64,000 nt of DNA, taken from positions 3,472,001-3,536,000 of the forward strand of contig NZ_CP009110.1 in the NCBI RefSeq assembly GCF_000739085.1, read 5' to 3'. How positions within the stretch are numbered: position 1 is the stretch's first letter; every line of letters begins with the position of its first letter. Under the pieces are notes generated by a model. That model saw nothing but the letters and a program-made list of their open reading frames with translations, was not told the DNA's origin and made no database searches. Shown here in pieces: positions 16,653-25,344 of the stretch. The position numbers and the translations under genes were made by a program. The stretch is from Amycolatopsis methanolica 239. Lineage in GTDB: Bacteria > Actinomycetota > Actinomycetes > Mycobacteriales > Pseudonocardiaceae.

Positions 16653-17837
16653 TCATCGGTGGACGGCCGGGATCTCCGGCTGCGTCCGGGTGGCCGGGCG
16701 CCGGTCGAGCGCGCCGGAGACCAGCGCGACGCCGAGCCCGGCGGCGGCCAGCACCGCGCCGATCCAGTTCGGCGCGGTGTAGCCGAGGCCGTGGCCGATC
16801 GCGAGCCAGCCCAGCCAGGCGCCGCCCGCGTAGCCGAGGTCGAAGGCCGCGATGTTCGCGGCCGACGCCAGTGCCGGTGCGTCCCCGGCCTTGGCCATGA
16901 CGCGGGCCTGCAGCGGCGGCACGGCCGCGAACCCGGCGGCGCCGAGCAACGCGATCGTGACGGCGGCGGGCAGCTGCGCGTGCGCGGTGAAGACGAACGC
17001 GACGAGCACCACGGCCAGCGCGGCCAGTATGACGTACAGGCTCGGCATCAGCGCGCGGTCGGCGGCCTTGCCCCCGAGCAGGTTGCCCGCCACCAGCCCC
17101 CCGCCAAACAACACGAGGAGCCAGGTCACTGGGCCGGGGGAGAAGCCGGCGACGCCGGTCGTCGTGGGGGCGATGTAGGTGAAGGAGGCGAACACCCCGC
17201 CGAAGCCGAGCGCGGTCATGGCCAGCGCGAGCCACACCTGGGGCCGCCGGAACACGGCCAGCGCGCTGCGCAGGCTCTGGCCCTCGGTGACGGGCTGGCG
17301 GGGGACGAGTGCGACGACGCCCAGCAGGGCGATCACGCCCAGGCCGGCCACCGCCCAGAACGTGGAGCGCCAGCCGAGCTGCTGGCCCAGCGCGGTGCCG
17401 CCGGGCACGCCGAGCACGTTGGCGACGGTCAGGCCGGTGAACATGATCGCGATGGCGCTCGCCTGTCGGGACTTCGGCACGAGCGAGGCGGCGACGACCG
17501 AGCCGACGCCGAAGAACGCGCCGTGCGAGAGGGCGGCGATCACGCGGCCGGTCATGAGCAGACCGTATCCGGGTCCGATCGCGGAGACGACGTTGCCCGC
17601 GATGAACAACACCATCAGGCCGGTGAGGACGGTCTTGCGCGGCACCTTCGAGCCGAGCGCGGTGAGCAGGGGCGCGCCGACCACGACGCCCAGGGCGTAA
17701 CCGGAGATCAGGAGCCCGGCCGTGGACACCGAGACACCGAGGTCGGTGGCGACCTCGGGCAGCAGGCCCATGATCACGAACTCCGGGGTGCTGATGCCGA
17801 AGGCGGCGATGGCCAGCGCGATGAGGGCGACAGGCAT
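16653..17837 (-). CDS. MFS exporter, AraJ/YdhP type
   Basis: A 395-aa transporter with about 12 hydrophobic helices. FGISTPEFVIMGLLPEVA is the characteristic first helix of the DHA1 arabinose-efflux/chloramphenicol-resistance MFS group, and GYALGVVVGAPLLTAL and GRVIAALSHGAFFGVGS follow in order. These are proton-coupled exporters of drugs or sugars. The ATG at 17837 places helix 1 at the N-terminus and follows GAGGAAGC. Divergent from the MarR gene with paired dyads between them, so probable MarR target; operon with the aldo/keto reductase. Confidence 0.9.
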   Translation of the reverse strand: MPVALIALAIAAFGISTPEFVIMGLLPEVATDLGVSVSTAGLLISGYALGVVVGAPLLTALGSKVPRKTVLTGLMVLFIAGNVVSAIGPGYGLLMTGRVIAALSHGAFFGVGSVVAASLVPKSRQASAIAIMFTGLTVANVLGVPGGTALGQQLGWRSTFWAVAGLGVIALLGVVALVPRQPVTEGQSLRSALAVFRRPQVWLALAMTALGFGGVFASFTYIAPTTTGVAGFSPGPVTWLLVLFGGGLVAGNLLGGKAADRALMPSLYVILAALAVVLVAFVFTAHAQLPAAVTIALLGAAGFAAVPPLQARVMAKAGDAPALASAANIAAFDLGYAGGAWLGWLAIGHGLGYTAPNWIGAVLAAAGLGVALVSGALDRRPATRTQPEIPAVHR

Positions 17838-17872
17838 GTGCTTCCTCGTGAGAGCTTGTGGGATCAGCTTAA

Positions 17873-17913
17873 CAACTACCCGCTTTCGCAATAGTTGCAC
17901 ACGCGGACTATTG
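17873..17913. promoter_or_regulatory. Divergent MarR operator region
   Basis: Two overlapping dyads lie between the MFS and MarR genes: CAACTA (17873-17878) with TAGTTG (17892-17897), and CAATAGT (17889-17895) with ACTATTG (17907-17913). This AT-rich patch in GC-rich DNA is the expected form of a MarR-dimer operator controlling both directions. Confidence 0.6.
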
Positions 17914-17972
17914 TCGACGACGGCTAGGCTGGCGGGCAAGTAGACTGGGGGCCTGCGAGGAAGAGGTGAAGC

Positions 17973-18434
17973 GTGTCACTGCCCGACGACGCGGTCGAAG
18001 CCCGCGCGCACGGCTGGCGGACCCTGGCGGCGCTGCACGCCCGGATCGAGGACCGGCTGGAGCGCGCGCTGCAACGTGACCACGAGCTGTCCGTGAGCGA
18101 GTACACGGTGCTGGAGGTGCTGTCCCGCCAGGACGGCTTCCACCTGCGCATGAACCAGCTCTCCAGTGCCGTCGTGCTGAGCCAGTCCGCGACCACGCGG
18201 CTGGTCAGCAGGCTGGAGGACCGGGGGCTGCTGCAGCGCTACCTGTGCCCGACCGATCGGCGCGGGATCTACACGGAGGTGACCGCGGCGGGGCGGGAGC
18301 TGCTGGACGCCGCGCGGCCCACCCACGACCGGGCGCTGACGGAGGCGTTGGCGGCGGCGGAGGAGCTGCCGGAGCTGGCGCCGCTGGTGGCGGCGCTGCA
18401 GGCGCTGGAGTTGCCGGCGGCCGCTGGGCGCTGA
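17973..18434 (+). CDS. MarR-family transcriptional regulator
   Basis: A 153-aa winged-helix repressor. The recognition part is MNQLSSAVVLSQSATTRLVSRLEDRG, read here as the MarR helix pair, and the wing is CPTDRRGIYTEVTAAGREL. N- and C-terminal helices would form the dimer interface. GTG start after GAAGAGGTGAAGC. Divergent from the MFS/aldo-keto reductase pair with two dyads in the gap, which fits autoregulation and control of efflux in response to a small aromatic or oxidant ligand (family knowledge, not seen here). Confidence 0.88.
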   Translation: MSLPDDAVEARAHGWRTLAALHARIEDRLERALQRDHELSVSEYTVLEVLSRQDGFHLRMNQLSSAVVLSQSATTRLVSRLEDRGLLQRYLCPTDRRGIYTEVTAAGRELLDAARPTHDRALTEALAAAEELPELAPLVAALQALELPAAAGR

Positions 18435-18604
18435 CGCCGGGCTGCTCGGTATCGGCTGCGTTGGCGCCCGCGGATTTCTGTTCGTTCCCCTGTGCCCGGT
18501 CGCGGCTGCGCGGCTTGGGGCACGCGGTGTGGCGGGCGCGCTGGGTGGCGGACCGTGCGTGCAGGGGCGCGGGGCTGTCCGGCCGCCGCGGTAAGGGGCC
18601 GGGT

Positions 18605-18938
18605 GTGTCGATCAACTTCGGTGGCGTGCTGGCGCTCGCGGGGCTGCTGGCCGTCGGTGGGTGCGCCGCTCCTTCCGGGCGGCGAGGGGATCACCGAGAG
18701 CTTCACCGACAAGGGGCAGGGCAGCGTGTCCTGCCGGCTGAGCGTGGACGGCTCGACCGTGCTCTACTTCGCGGCCGACGTCACTGACCGCGGCACCCCC
18801 GCGGTGTCCCCCGACGACGACGGGCCGTGGCGGCTCGGGAACCCCGAACTCGTCGACGGCGTGGGCGACGTGACGGCGGTGGCGGACCGCGGGGCCAAAG
18901 CAGCGGCCGAATGCGCACACGCCGGACAGCCGCGGTAG
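18605..18938 (+). pseudogene. Small lipoprotein, probably frameshifted
   Basis: From GTG 18605 the frame reads VSINFGGVLALAGLLAVGGC, a signal peptide ending in a lipobox-like VGGC. After about 25 codons the plausible protein continues in another frame as GEGITESFTDKGQGSVSCRL and onward, ending at 18938. The junction lies near 18670-18690. It resembles actinobacterial small lipoproteins but I do not recognise the family. The remaining bases from 18435 to 18604 and 18939 to 19039 show nothing I can assign. Confidence 0.35.
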
Positions 18939-19039
18939 TTCGTGGGTCTCGTCCAGTCGGAGGCCGCACCTCCGCTGGACGCGTTGCTGACGTTCCTGGC
19001 GAGCTGGTTCCCGTCGGCGCGCCGCGCTGGGGTACTGAC

Positions 19040-19606
19040 TCAGCGCAGTCCGGCGATCAGCAGTTCCACCAGGCGGCGGGCGTCGTAGCGGGGGTCCGAG
19101 TCCGCGCCGACGCACAGGTTTCCCACGCCGCGCATCAGGGCGTACGCCTCGATCTCCCGGCGGATCTCGCCCGCGGCGCGCGCGGCGTCCAGCAGGTTCG
19201 CGCACACCGGGACCAGCCGGTCCAAAAAGTTGCCGTGCAGCGCGGCGAAACCCGCCTCGTCGGACTGCAGCACGCCAGCCAGGCCGTGCTTCGTCACCAG
19301 GAAGTCCACGAACAGGTCCACCCACTTCCGCAGCGCCTCGTACGGCGCCTCGCTCGCTAGCAGCGCCGTACCGGCCTCGGCGCAGGCGTCGACTTGGTGT
19401 CGGTACACGGCGATGATCAGGTCCGCCCTGGTGGGGAAGTGGCGGTAGATCGTGCCCATCCCGACTCCGGCCTCCGCGGCGATGTCCCGCACCGGCGCGT
19501 CCACGCCTGTCCGCACGAACACCGCGGCGGCCGCGTCCAGCAGGGCCTTCTCGTTCCGCCGGGCGTCGGCCCGCTTGGTCCGGGCTGGCTTCCCCTCGTC
19601 GGCCAC
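19040..19606 (-). CDS. TetR-family transcriptional regulator
   Basis: A 188-aa repressor with the N-terminal HTH VRDIAAEAGVGMGTIYRHFP and a helical ligand-binding region (KWVDLFVDFLVTKHGLAGVL). The GTG at 19606 is preceded by AAGGAGGT, a near-ideal ribosome site, which fixes the start; longer readings run into the neighbouring monooxygenase. A 15-bp palindrome lies 19 bases upstream of the start, probably its own operator, and also precedes the truncated monooxygenase on the other strand. The alcohol dehydrogenase/ABC operon 0.8 kb away is another possible target. Confidence 0.88.
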   Translation of the reverse strand: MADEGKPARTKRADARRNEKALLDAAAAVFVRTGVDAPVRDIAAEAGVGMGTIYRHFPTRADLIIAVYRHQVDACAEAGTALLASEAPYEALRKWVDLFVDFLVTKHGLAGVLQSDEAGFAALHGNFLDRLVPVCANLLDAARAAGEIRREIEAYALMRGVGNLCVGADSDPRYDARRLVELLIAGLR

Positions 19607-19624
19607 GCGCACCTCCTTGTTAAG

Positions 19625-19639
19625 CGGAACAAGGTTCCG
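19625..19639. promoter_or_regulatory. Putative TetR operator
   Basis: CGGAAC-AAG-GTTCCG is a perfect 6-bp dyad with a 3-base centre, in the gap between the TetR gene and the divergent truncated monooxygenase. Its position just outside the TetR start fits autorepression. Confidence 0.6.
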
Positions 19640-19643
19640 TATT

Positions 19644-20333
19644 GTGGCCCTGGCCGCGCAGACCAGCCGCCTGCGCCTCGGGCTCCTGGTGACCAGCAAC
19701 CGGTTCCGCCCGCCCGCGGTGCTGGCCAACGTCGCCACCACCGTGGACGTCGTCTCGGGCGGCCGCCTCGACTTCGGCATCGGCATCGGCGTCGGCTCGC
19801 GGCCCGGCCACCCGCTCGCCCGCCGTGATTACGAGGCACACGGCCTGCCCTTCCACGACGCCCCGGACGCCACCGCGAGCCTCGCCGAGGCCCTCACCGT
19901 CGTCCGCCGCCTGTGGACCGAGGAGCGCCCGTTCGACTTCGACGGCGCCCACGTGAAGCTCACCGGAGCGTTCGGCAACCCGAAACCGGTGCAGCGTCGC
20001 GGCCCGCCGATCCTCGTCGGCGGCCGCGCGAAGGCGACGCTGCGGATGGTCGCCGAGCACGCCGACCTGTGGAACATCCCGGGCGGCGACCTCGGCGACG
20101 CCATCGAGCGCAGCGCCCTGCTGGGCCGCTACTGCCACGAGATCGGCCGCGACCCGGCGGCGGTCACGCGGTCGATCCGCTTGCCGGTTTCCTACGAGCG
20201 GCCGGGCGACACCCGCGAGGCGATCGCCGCGGCCGCCGACGCCGGCTTCACCCACTTCGTCCTCGGCCTGGCCGCGCCCTACCCGCCCGGCGTCGCCGGG
20301 TGTCTGGCCGAGGAGGTGATCACGGCGGCCTGA
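19644..20333 (+). pseudogene. Luciferase-like (LLM) monooxygenase, 5' end lost
   Basis: The frame from GTG 19644 gives 229 aa beginning ALAAQTSRLRLGLLVTSNRF, which is normally residue 60-75 of a luciferase-like, F420- or FMN-dependent monooxygenase. The rest (VVSGGRLDFGIGIGVGSRPG, then PPILVGGRAKATLRMVAEH) is intact to the stop. The first strands of the TIM barrel, which bind flavin, are missing, and sequence immediately upstream is the TetR operator. A deletion therefore seems to have fused the remaining gene to the TetR control region. It might still be transcribed, but a functional enzyme is doubtful. Confidence 0.65.
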
Positions 20334-20440
20334 GCCCGGCCGCGCCCAAGGTTTTCGTGACGTGGAAAGGGCGCTGGTGCCGCCGGTGGCCCGAAGCGAA
20401 GGTGGGTCGAGCCACCCCACGTCAGCGAACGGGGACCTTC

Positions 20441-21550
20441 ATGACCATCACCACGCGAGCCGCGGTGTGCCGGGATCCCCGGCACCCCTGGGAGATCATC
20501 GACCTCGACCTGGACGAGCCGAAGGCGCACGAGGTCCGGATCCGCTTCCACGCGGCCGGCCTGTGCCACTCCGACGACCACATCCAGAAGGGCGACGCGC
20601 AGATGCGCTTCCCCGTGGTCGGCGGGCACGAGGGCGCCGGGGTCGTCGAGGCCGTCGGCGCGGACGTCACCCGCGTCGCGGCCGGCGACCACGTCGTCTG
20701 CTCCTTCATCCCGGCCTGCGGCCAGTGCCGCTACTGCTCCACCGGGCACCAGAACCTGTGCGACGCAGGCAAGAACGCCTCCACCGGGGAGTTCCCCGAC
20801 GGCACGTTCCGCTTCCACGCCGGCGGCGAGGACTTCGGCGGGCTGTGCGTGCTCGGCACCTTCTCGCAGTACGCGGTCGTGTCGGAGTTCTCCTGCATCC
20901 CGATCCCGCGGGACATCCCGTTCGAGATCGCCGCGCTGGTCGGCTGCGGCGTGCCGACCGGCTGGGGCTCGGCGGTGTACGCGGCGGGCGTGCGTGCCGG
21001 GGAGACCGTCGTGATCTACGGCGCCGGTGGCGTCGGCAGCAACGCTGTGCAGGGCGCGCGCTACGCCGGGGCGAAGAACGTGGTCGTGGTCGATCCTGTG
21101 GAGTTCAAGCGGGACATGGCGAAGGTGTTCGGCGCGACCCACACCTTCGCCACCGCCAAGGAAGCACACGACTTCGTCGTCGAAACCACCTGGGGCCAGC
21201 TCGCCGACCACGCGATCATCACCGTCGGCGTCCTGCACGACGAGGTGATCGCCCGCGCGCTCGATGTCGTCGGCAAGAGCGGCAAGGTCACCATCACCGC
21301 CGTCGGAGGCGGCTGGATCGACGCCAACGCGGGCCTGTTCATCGGCTACCAGCGGCGGGCGCAGGGCGCGTTGTTCGGCAACTGCAACCCGCTCTACGAC
21401 GTGCCACGCCTGCTGGGGCTGTACCGCTCGGGCGACCTGAAACTGGACGAGCTGATCACCCGGCGCTACACGCTCGACCAGGTCAACGACGGCTACCAGG
21501 ACATGCTCGACGGCAAGAACATCCGCGGCGTCATCGTCCACGAGCACTGA
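20441..21550 (+). CDS. NDMA-dependent alcohol dehydrogenase, copy 1
   Basis: A 369-aa zinc MDR enzyme. Catalytic-zinc residues are in AAGLCHSDDH and GGHEGAGVV; the structural-zinc cysteines are in ACGQCRYCSTGHQNLC; the coenzyme fold is VVIYGAGGVGSNAVQGA. Its sequence fits the actinobacterial NDMA-dependent group, whose members hold NAD tightly and in several species need mycofactocin to recycle it. No mycofactocin genes are in this window. The ATG at 20441 follows GGGGA. It is the first gene of a co-directional run of eight and is followed 13 bases later by a close paralogue. Large parts are identical in DNA to that paralogue. Confidence 0.9.
   Translation: MTITTRAAVCRDPRHPWEIIDLDLDEPKAHEVRIRFHAAGLCHSDDHIQKGDAQMRFPVVGGHEGAGVVEAVGADVTRVAAGDHVVCSFIPACGQCRYCSTGHQNLCDAGKNASTGEFPDGTFRFHAGGEDFGGLCVLGTFSQYAVVSEFSCIPIPRDIPFEIAALVGCGVPTGWGSAVYAAGVRAGETVVIYGAGGVGSNAVQGARYAGAKNVVVVDPVEFKRDMAKVFGATHTFATAKEAHDFVVETTWGQLADHAIITVGVLHDEVIARALDVVGKSGKVTITAVGGGWIDANAGLFIGYQRRAQGALFGNCNPLYDVPRLLGLYRSGDLKLDELITRRYTLDQVNDGYQDMLDGKNIRGVIVHEH
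20912..21213 (+). repeat. 302-bp block identical between the two alcohol dehydrogenase genes
   Basis: This block is identical, base for base, to 22035-22336. It covers the coenzyme-binding fold. The flanking coding sequence on the 5' side has diverged clearly, so recent gene conversion is more likely than recent whole-gene duplication. Confidence 0.9.
21384..21550 (+). repeat. 167-bp identical 3' block of the two alcohol dehydrogenase genes
   Basis: Identical to 22516-22682, up to and including the TGA stop. The intervening 21214-21383 and its partner differ at many positions and by length, so two separate conversion tracts flank a diverged segment. Confidence 0.9.
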
Positions 21551-21563
21551 AGGGGATCGCGAC

Positions 21564-22682
21564 ATGAGCATCACCACCCGCGCCGCCGTCGCCCGCGCGC
21601 CCCACCGCCCGTGGGAGATCACCGAGCTGCAGCTCGACGAGCCGAAGGCGCACGAGGTGCGCGTCAAGTTCCACGCCGCCGGGCTGTGCCACTCCGACGA
21701 CCACATCACCAATGGCGACGCCCCGGTGCGGCTGCCGATCGTCGGCGGCCACGAGGGCGCCGGCGTCGTCGAGTCGGTCGGCCCGCACGTCACCCGGGTC
21801 AAACCCGGCGACCGGATCGTCTGCTCCTACATCCCCGCCTGCGGCAAGTGCCGTCCCTGCTCGACCGGGCACCAGAACATGTGCGACGAGGGCAAGAACG
21901 CCTCCACCGGCATGTTCGCCGACGGCACGTTCCGCTTCCACGCCGACGGCGAGGACTTCGGCGGGTTCTGCACCCTCGGCACGTTCTCGCAGTACGCGGT
22001 GGTGTCCGAATGGGCCTGCCTGCGCCTGCCCGACGACATCCCGTTCGAGATCGCCGCGCTGGTCGGCTGCGGCGTGCCGACCGGCTGGGGCTCGGCGGTG
22101 TACGCGGCGGGCGTGCGTGCCGGGGAGACCGTCGTGATCTACGGCGCCGGTGGCGTCGGCAGCAACGCTGTGCAGGGCGCGCGCTACGCCGGGGCGAAGA
22201 ACGTGGTCGTGGTCGATCCTGTGGAGTTCAAGCGGGACATGGCGAAGGTGTTCGGCGCGACCCACACCTTCGCCACCGCCAAGGAAGCACACGACTTCGT
22301 CGTCGAAACCACCTGGGGCCAGCTCGCCGACCACGCCATCTGCACCCCCGGCGTGCTCACCGAGGAGATCGTCAACGCGGCTGTGCGGGTCACCGGCAAG
22401 GGTGGCAAGGTCACCGTCACCGCCGTCGGCAAGATCGACGAGCGCGCGGTGCATTTCCCCGCCGGCATGCTGATCGGCTACCAGCGGCAGCTGCGCGGCG
22501 CGTTGTTCGGCGACAGCAACCCGCTCTACGACGTGCCACGCCTGCTGGGGCTGTACCGCTCGGGCGACCTGAAACTGGACGAGCTGATCACCCGGCGCTA
22601 CACGCTCGACCAGGTCAACGACGGCTACCAGGACATGCTCGACGGCAAGAACATCCGCGGCGTCATCGTCCACGAGCACTGA
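21564..22682 (+). CDS. NDMA-dependent alcohol dehydrogenase, copy 2
   Basis: A 372-aa paralogue of the gene at 20441 with all zinc and coenzyme motifs kept (GLCHSDDH; ACGKCRPCSTGHQNMC; GAGGVGSNAVQGA). It differs mainly in residues 1-155 and in the segment around CTPGVLTEEIVNAAVRVTGK and KIDERAVHFPAGMLIGYQRQ, which border the substrate site in this family, so the two enzymes may act on different alcohols. The 13-base gap to copy 1 carries AAGGGGATCG as ribosome site. The transporter genes follow 59 bases later. Confidence 0.9.
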   Translation: MSITTRAAVARAPHRPWEITELQLDEPKAHEVRVKFHAAGLCHSDDHITNGDAPVRLPIVGGHEGAGVVESVGPHVTRVKPGDRIVCSYIPACGKCRPCSTGHQNMCDEGKNASTGMFADGTFRFHADGEDFGGFCTLGTFSQYAVVSEWACLRLPDDIPFEIAALVGCGVPTGWGSAVYAAGVRAGETVVIYGAGGVGSNAVQGARYAGAKNVVVVDPVEFKRDMAKVFGATHTFATAKEAHDFVVETTWGQLADHAICTPGVLTEEIVNAAVRVTGKGGKVTVTAVGKIDERAVHFPAGMLIGYQRQLRGALFGDSNPLYDVPRLLGLYRSGDLKLDELITRRYTLDQVNDGYQDMLDGKNIRGVIVHEH

Positions 22683-22741
22683 CGCCCCGCACCTCCCAAC
22701 CCCCCACCGATGGCGGCTCCGCAACGAAGCGGGAGATCGAC

Positions 22742-24343
22742 ATGCGCACACCCATCCCACGTTTCCTCGCCGCCTTCGCGGCGCTGATCCTCCTCGCCGC
22801 CTGTGGCGGCGGGGGCCAGGCCGGTCAGGGCGGCGCGGCCGCCGGGCCCCCGCAACGTGGCGGGAGCATCACCGTGCTGGAGCTGAACTCCTTCGCCGGA
22901 GCCTGGCCCAGCGGACTGGACCCGGCGACCAACACGACCGGCGGCGCGAACCTGTCCCAGATGAACGCGATCTTCGGCGGCCTGTTCGCGCTGACCGCGG
23001 ACGAGGACGGCGGAAACGCCCGCGTCGTCCCGGAACTGGCCAGCGGCTACGAGCTCGCCGACGGCGACCGGACAATCCGCATCACCATCCGCGACGGCGT
23101 GAAGTTCAGCGACGGCACGCCCTTCGACGCCGAGGCGGTCGCCTTCAACTTCCGCCGCGACATCACCTCGACCTGCACCTGCGCCCCGCGCTGGCCGCTG
23201 GCCGAGCAGAACGGCATCTCCGTCGAGGGCAATTCCGTCGTGCTGCGGTTCACCCGCCCGTACGGCGCGGTGATCAACTCGATGGTGGTGTCCAACGTGA
23301 ACTGGATCGCCTCGCCCACCGCGCTGCAGCAGATGGGCCCCGAGCAGTTCAAGATCACCCCGGTCGGCGCGGGCCCGTTCAAGGTGGTGTCCAACCAGCT
23401 GTCCTCGGAGCTGAAGCTGACCCGCAACGAGAACTACTTCAAGCCCGGACTGCCCTACCTGGACAACCTGACGTTCAAGTCGGTCGGCGGCGACCAGCCC
23501 GCCTACCAGGCGATCCTGGCCGGGCAGGCGCAGGCCTACGAGGGCATGAACACCACCCCGCTGATCGAGCAGGCGCAGGCGAACAAGCAGCTGACCGTCA
23601 CCATCCAGCCGCCCACCTCGCCGTACCTGATCCAGCTCAACACGAAGACCGCGCCGTTCGACAACCAGAAGGCGCGCGAGGCGGTCTACTACGCGACCAA
23701 TGTGGACGCGATCCGCAAGGGACTGTTCAAGGACTGGTACCCGGCCGCGCAAACCTTCACCGGACCGGGCGGGCTGTTCCACCACGACACCATCGACGGG
23801 TACCGCACCTACGACCCGGACAAGGCCCGCGCCCTGGTCGCCGAGCTGGGCGGGCTCACTGTCGACCTCGGCACGCTCAAGAGCTACGTCGCCGAGCAGG
23901 TGATGACCGCGCTGCAGAGCCAGTGGGAGGCCGTGGGCATCAAGACCACGATCCACTCCGACCAGCTCAACGCCCTGATCGGCAACTTCAACTCGAACAA
24001 GTGGCAGGCGATGCTGCAGACCGCTGGGGCGTGGGATCCCGCGGCCGGTGTCGGCGTCGGGTTCCGCTTCGCCGCCACCTCGCCGTTCAGCGGCGTCAGC
24101 GACCCGGCCCTGGACGACCTGCTCAACCAGGCCGCGGCCACCGTCGACCCGGCCACCCGGGAGACGCTGTACCTGCAGGCGGGCAAGCGGATCAGCGACA
24201 ACGCCTACGCGCCCTACATCCTGGCCTTCGCCCCGGCCAACGTGACCGCGGCCGGCGTGCACGGGCCCGGGCTGACCACGAAGATCCCGCCGGTCCTGGT
24301 CAACACCGGGGTGCTGTGGGACCAGGTCTGGACGAGCCGGTGA
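22742..24343 (+). CDS. ABC importer substrate-binding lipoprotein, family 5 (peptide/nickel class)
   Basis: A 533-aa exported lipoprotein. The N-terminus MRTPIPRFLAAFAALILLAA ends in a lipobox with the lipid-carrying Cys of ACGGG. PELASGYELADGDRTIRITI and VKFSDGTPFDAEAVAFNFRR are the family-5 signature. The family binds oligopeptides, but also sugars, opines, nickel and other solutes, so peptide specificity is not certain. The stop overlaps the permease GTG (GTGA). Being directly behind two alcohol dehydrogenases suggests that the solute or its product is an alcohol. Confidence 0.9.
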   Translation: MRTPIPRFLAAFAALILLAACGGGGQAGQGGAAAGPPQRGGSITVLELNSFAGAWPSGLDPATNTTGGANLSQMNAIFGGLFALTADEDGGNARVVPELASGYELADGDRTIRITIRDGVKFSDGTPFDAEAVAFNFRRDITSTCTCAPRWPLAEQNGISVEGNSVVLRFTRPYGAVINSMVVSNVNWIASPTALQQMGPEQFKITPVGAGPFKVVSNQLSSELKLTRNENYFKPGLPYLDNLTFKSVGGDQPAYQAILAGQAQAYEGMNTTPLIEQAQANKQLTVTIQPPTSPYLIQLNTKTAPFDNQKAREAVYYATNVDAIRKGLFKDWYPAAQTFTGPGGLFHHDTIDGYRTYDPDKARALVAELGGLTVDLGTLKSYVAEQVMTALQSQWEAVGIKTTIHSDQLNALIGNFNSNKWQAMLQTAGAWDPAAGVGVGFRFAATSPFSGVSDPALDDLLNQAAATVDPATRETLYLQAGKRISDNAYAPYILAFAPANVTAAGVHGPGLTTKIPPVLVNTGVLWDQVWTSR

Positions 24344-25344
24344 CGGCGATCGGCGCGCCACGGCGGCTGCCGGGGCCGCTGACCTCACCGGCGCTGCGGC
24401 TGGTGGCCCGGCGGCTGCTCACAGCGGTCCCCATCGTGCTCGGCGTCAGCGTCCTCACCTTCGCGGTGCTGAGCCTGATCCCGGGCGACACGGCGCAGCT
24501 GCTGCTGGGCCCGGAGGCCACGCCCGAGCAGATCGCCGCGCTCAACCAGCAGATGGGGCTGGACCGGCCCGCGGTGGTGCGCTACCTGGACTGGCTCGGC
24601 GGCGCGGTCACCGGTGACCTCGGGAACTCGCTGGTCAGCGGGCAGCCGGTGACCGACGAGCTCGGGTCCCGGCTGGCGGTCAGCGGCGAGCTGGTGGGGC
24701 TGGCGTTCGTGCTGTCACTGGGGCTGGCGATCCCGGTCGCCCTGATCGCGGCCCGCCGCCCCAACCGGCTCACCGACCGGGTGAGCATGCTGGTCAGCAT
24801 CACCGGCCTGTCGCTGGCGAACTACGTGCTCGCGCTGCTGCTCGTGCTGGTGTTCGCGGTGCAGCTGGCGGTGTTCCCCGCCATCGGGTTCGTGCCGCTG
24901 GAGCAGGGGCTGGGCGCGAACTTGCACTCGCTGTTCCTGCCCGCGCTGGCGATCGCGTTCCCGCTGTTCTGCTTCTACACCCGGTTCCTGCGCGGCGACC
25001 TGGTGGACCAGCTGCACGGCGAGGACTACATCACCACGGCGCGGGCGAAGGGGATCGGGCCGTGGCAGGTGCTGCTGCGGCACGCGTTCCGCAACTCGGC
25101 GTTCGGGCTGATCACCGTGGTCGGGCTCAACCTGGGCACGATGATCGGCGCGACCGTGATCATCGAGCAGATCTTCGCCCTGCCCGGCATCGGGCAGATG
25201 CTGCTGTCGGCCATCAACAGCCGCGACTTCGTCGTGGTCCAGGCCTGCGTGGTGGTCTTCGCCGTGGTCGCGGTGGCCGCCAACCTGCTGACCGACCTGC
25301 TCTACGCCGTACTCGACCCGAGGATCCGCTATGGCGACGGTTGA
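24340..25344 (+). CDS. ABC importer permease 1 (DppB/OppB-like)
   Basis: A 334-aa inner-membrane subunit with about six helices. RRLLTAVPIVLGVSVLTFAV is the standard first helix of DppB-type permeases, and the EAA-loop is GEDYITTARAKGIGPWQVLL. GTG start overlaps the upstream stop by four bases, giving translational coupling; its own end overlaps permease 2 by 14 bases. Confidence 0.92.
   Translation: MTAIGAPRRLPGPLTSPALRLVARRLLTAVPIVLGVSVLTFAVLSLIPGDTAQLLLGPEATPEQIAALNQQMGLDRPAVVRYLDWLGGAVTGDLGNSLVSGQPVTDELGSRLAVSGELVGLAFVLSLGLAIPVALIAARRPNRLTDRVSMLVSITGLSLANYVLALLLVLVFAVQLAVFPAIGFVPLEQGLGANLHSLFLPALAIAFPLFCFYTRFLRGDLVDQLHGEDYITTARAKGIGPWQVLLRHAFRNSAFGLITVVGLNLGTMIGATVIIEQIFALPGIGQMLLSAINSRDFVVVQACVVVFAVVAVAANLLTDLLYAVLDPRIRYGDG

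Noticed and set aside
20912-22682. Interpretation of the two alcohol dehydrogenases as an assembly duplication
   Set aside because: Large parts of the two genes differ throughout, so they are distinct paralogues; only the identical blocks remain suspicious.
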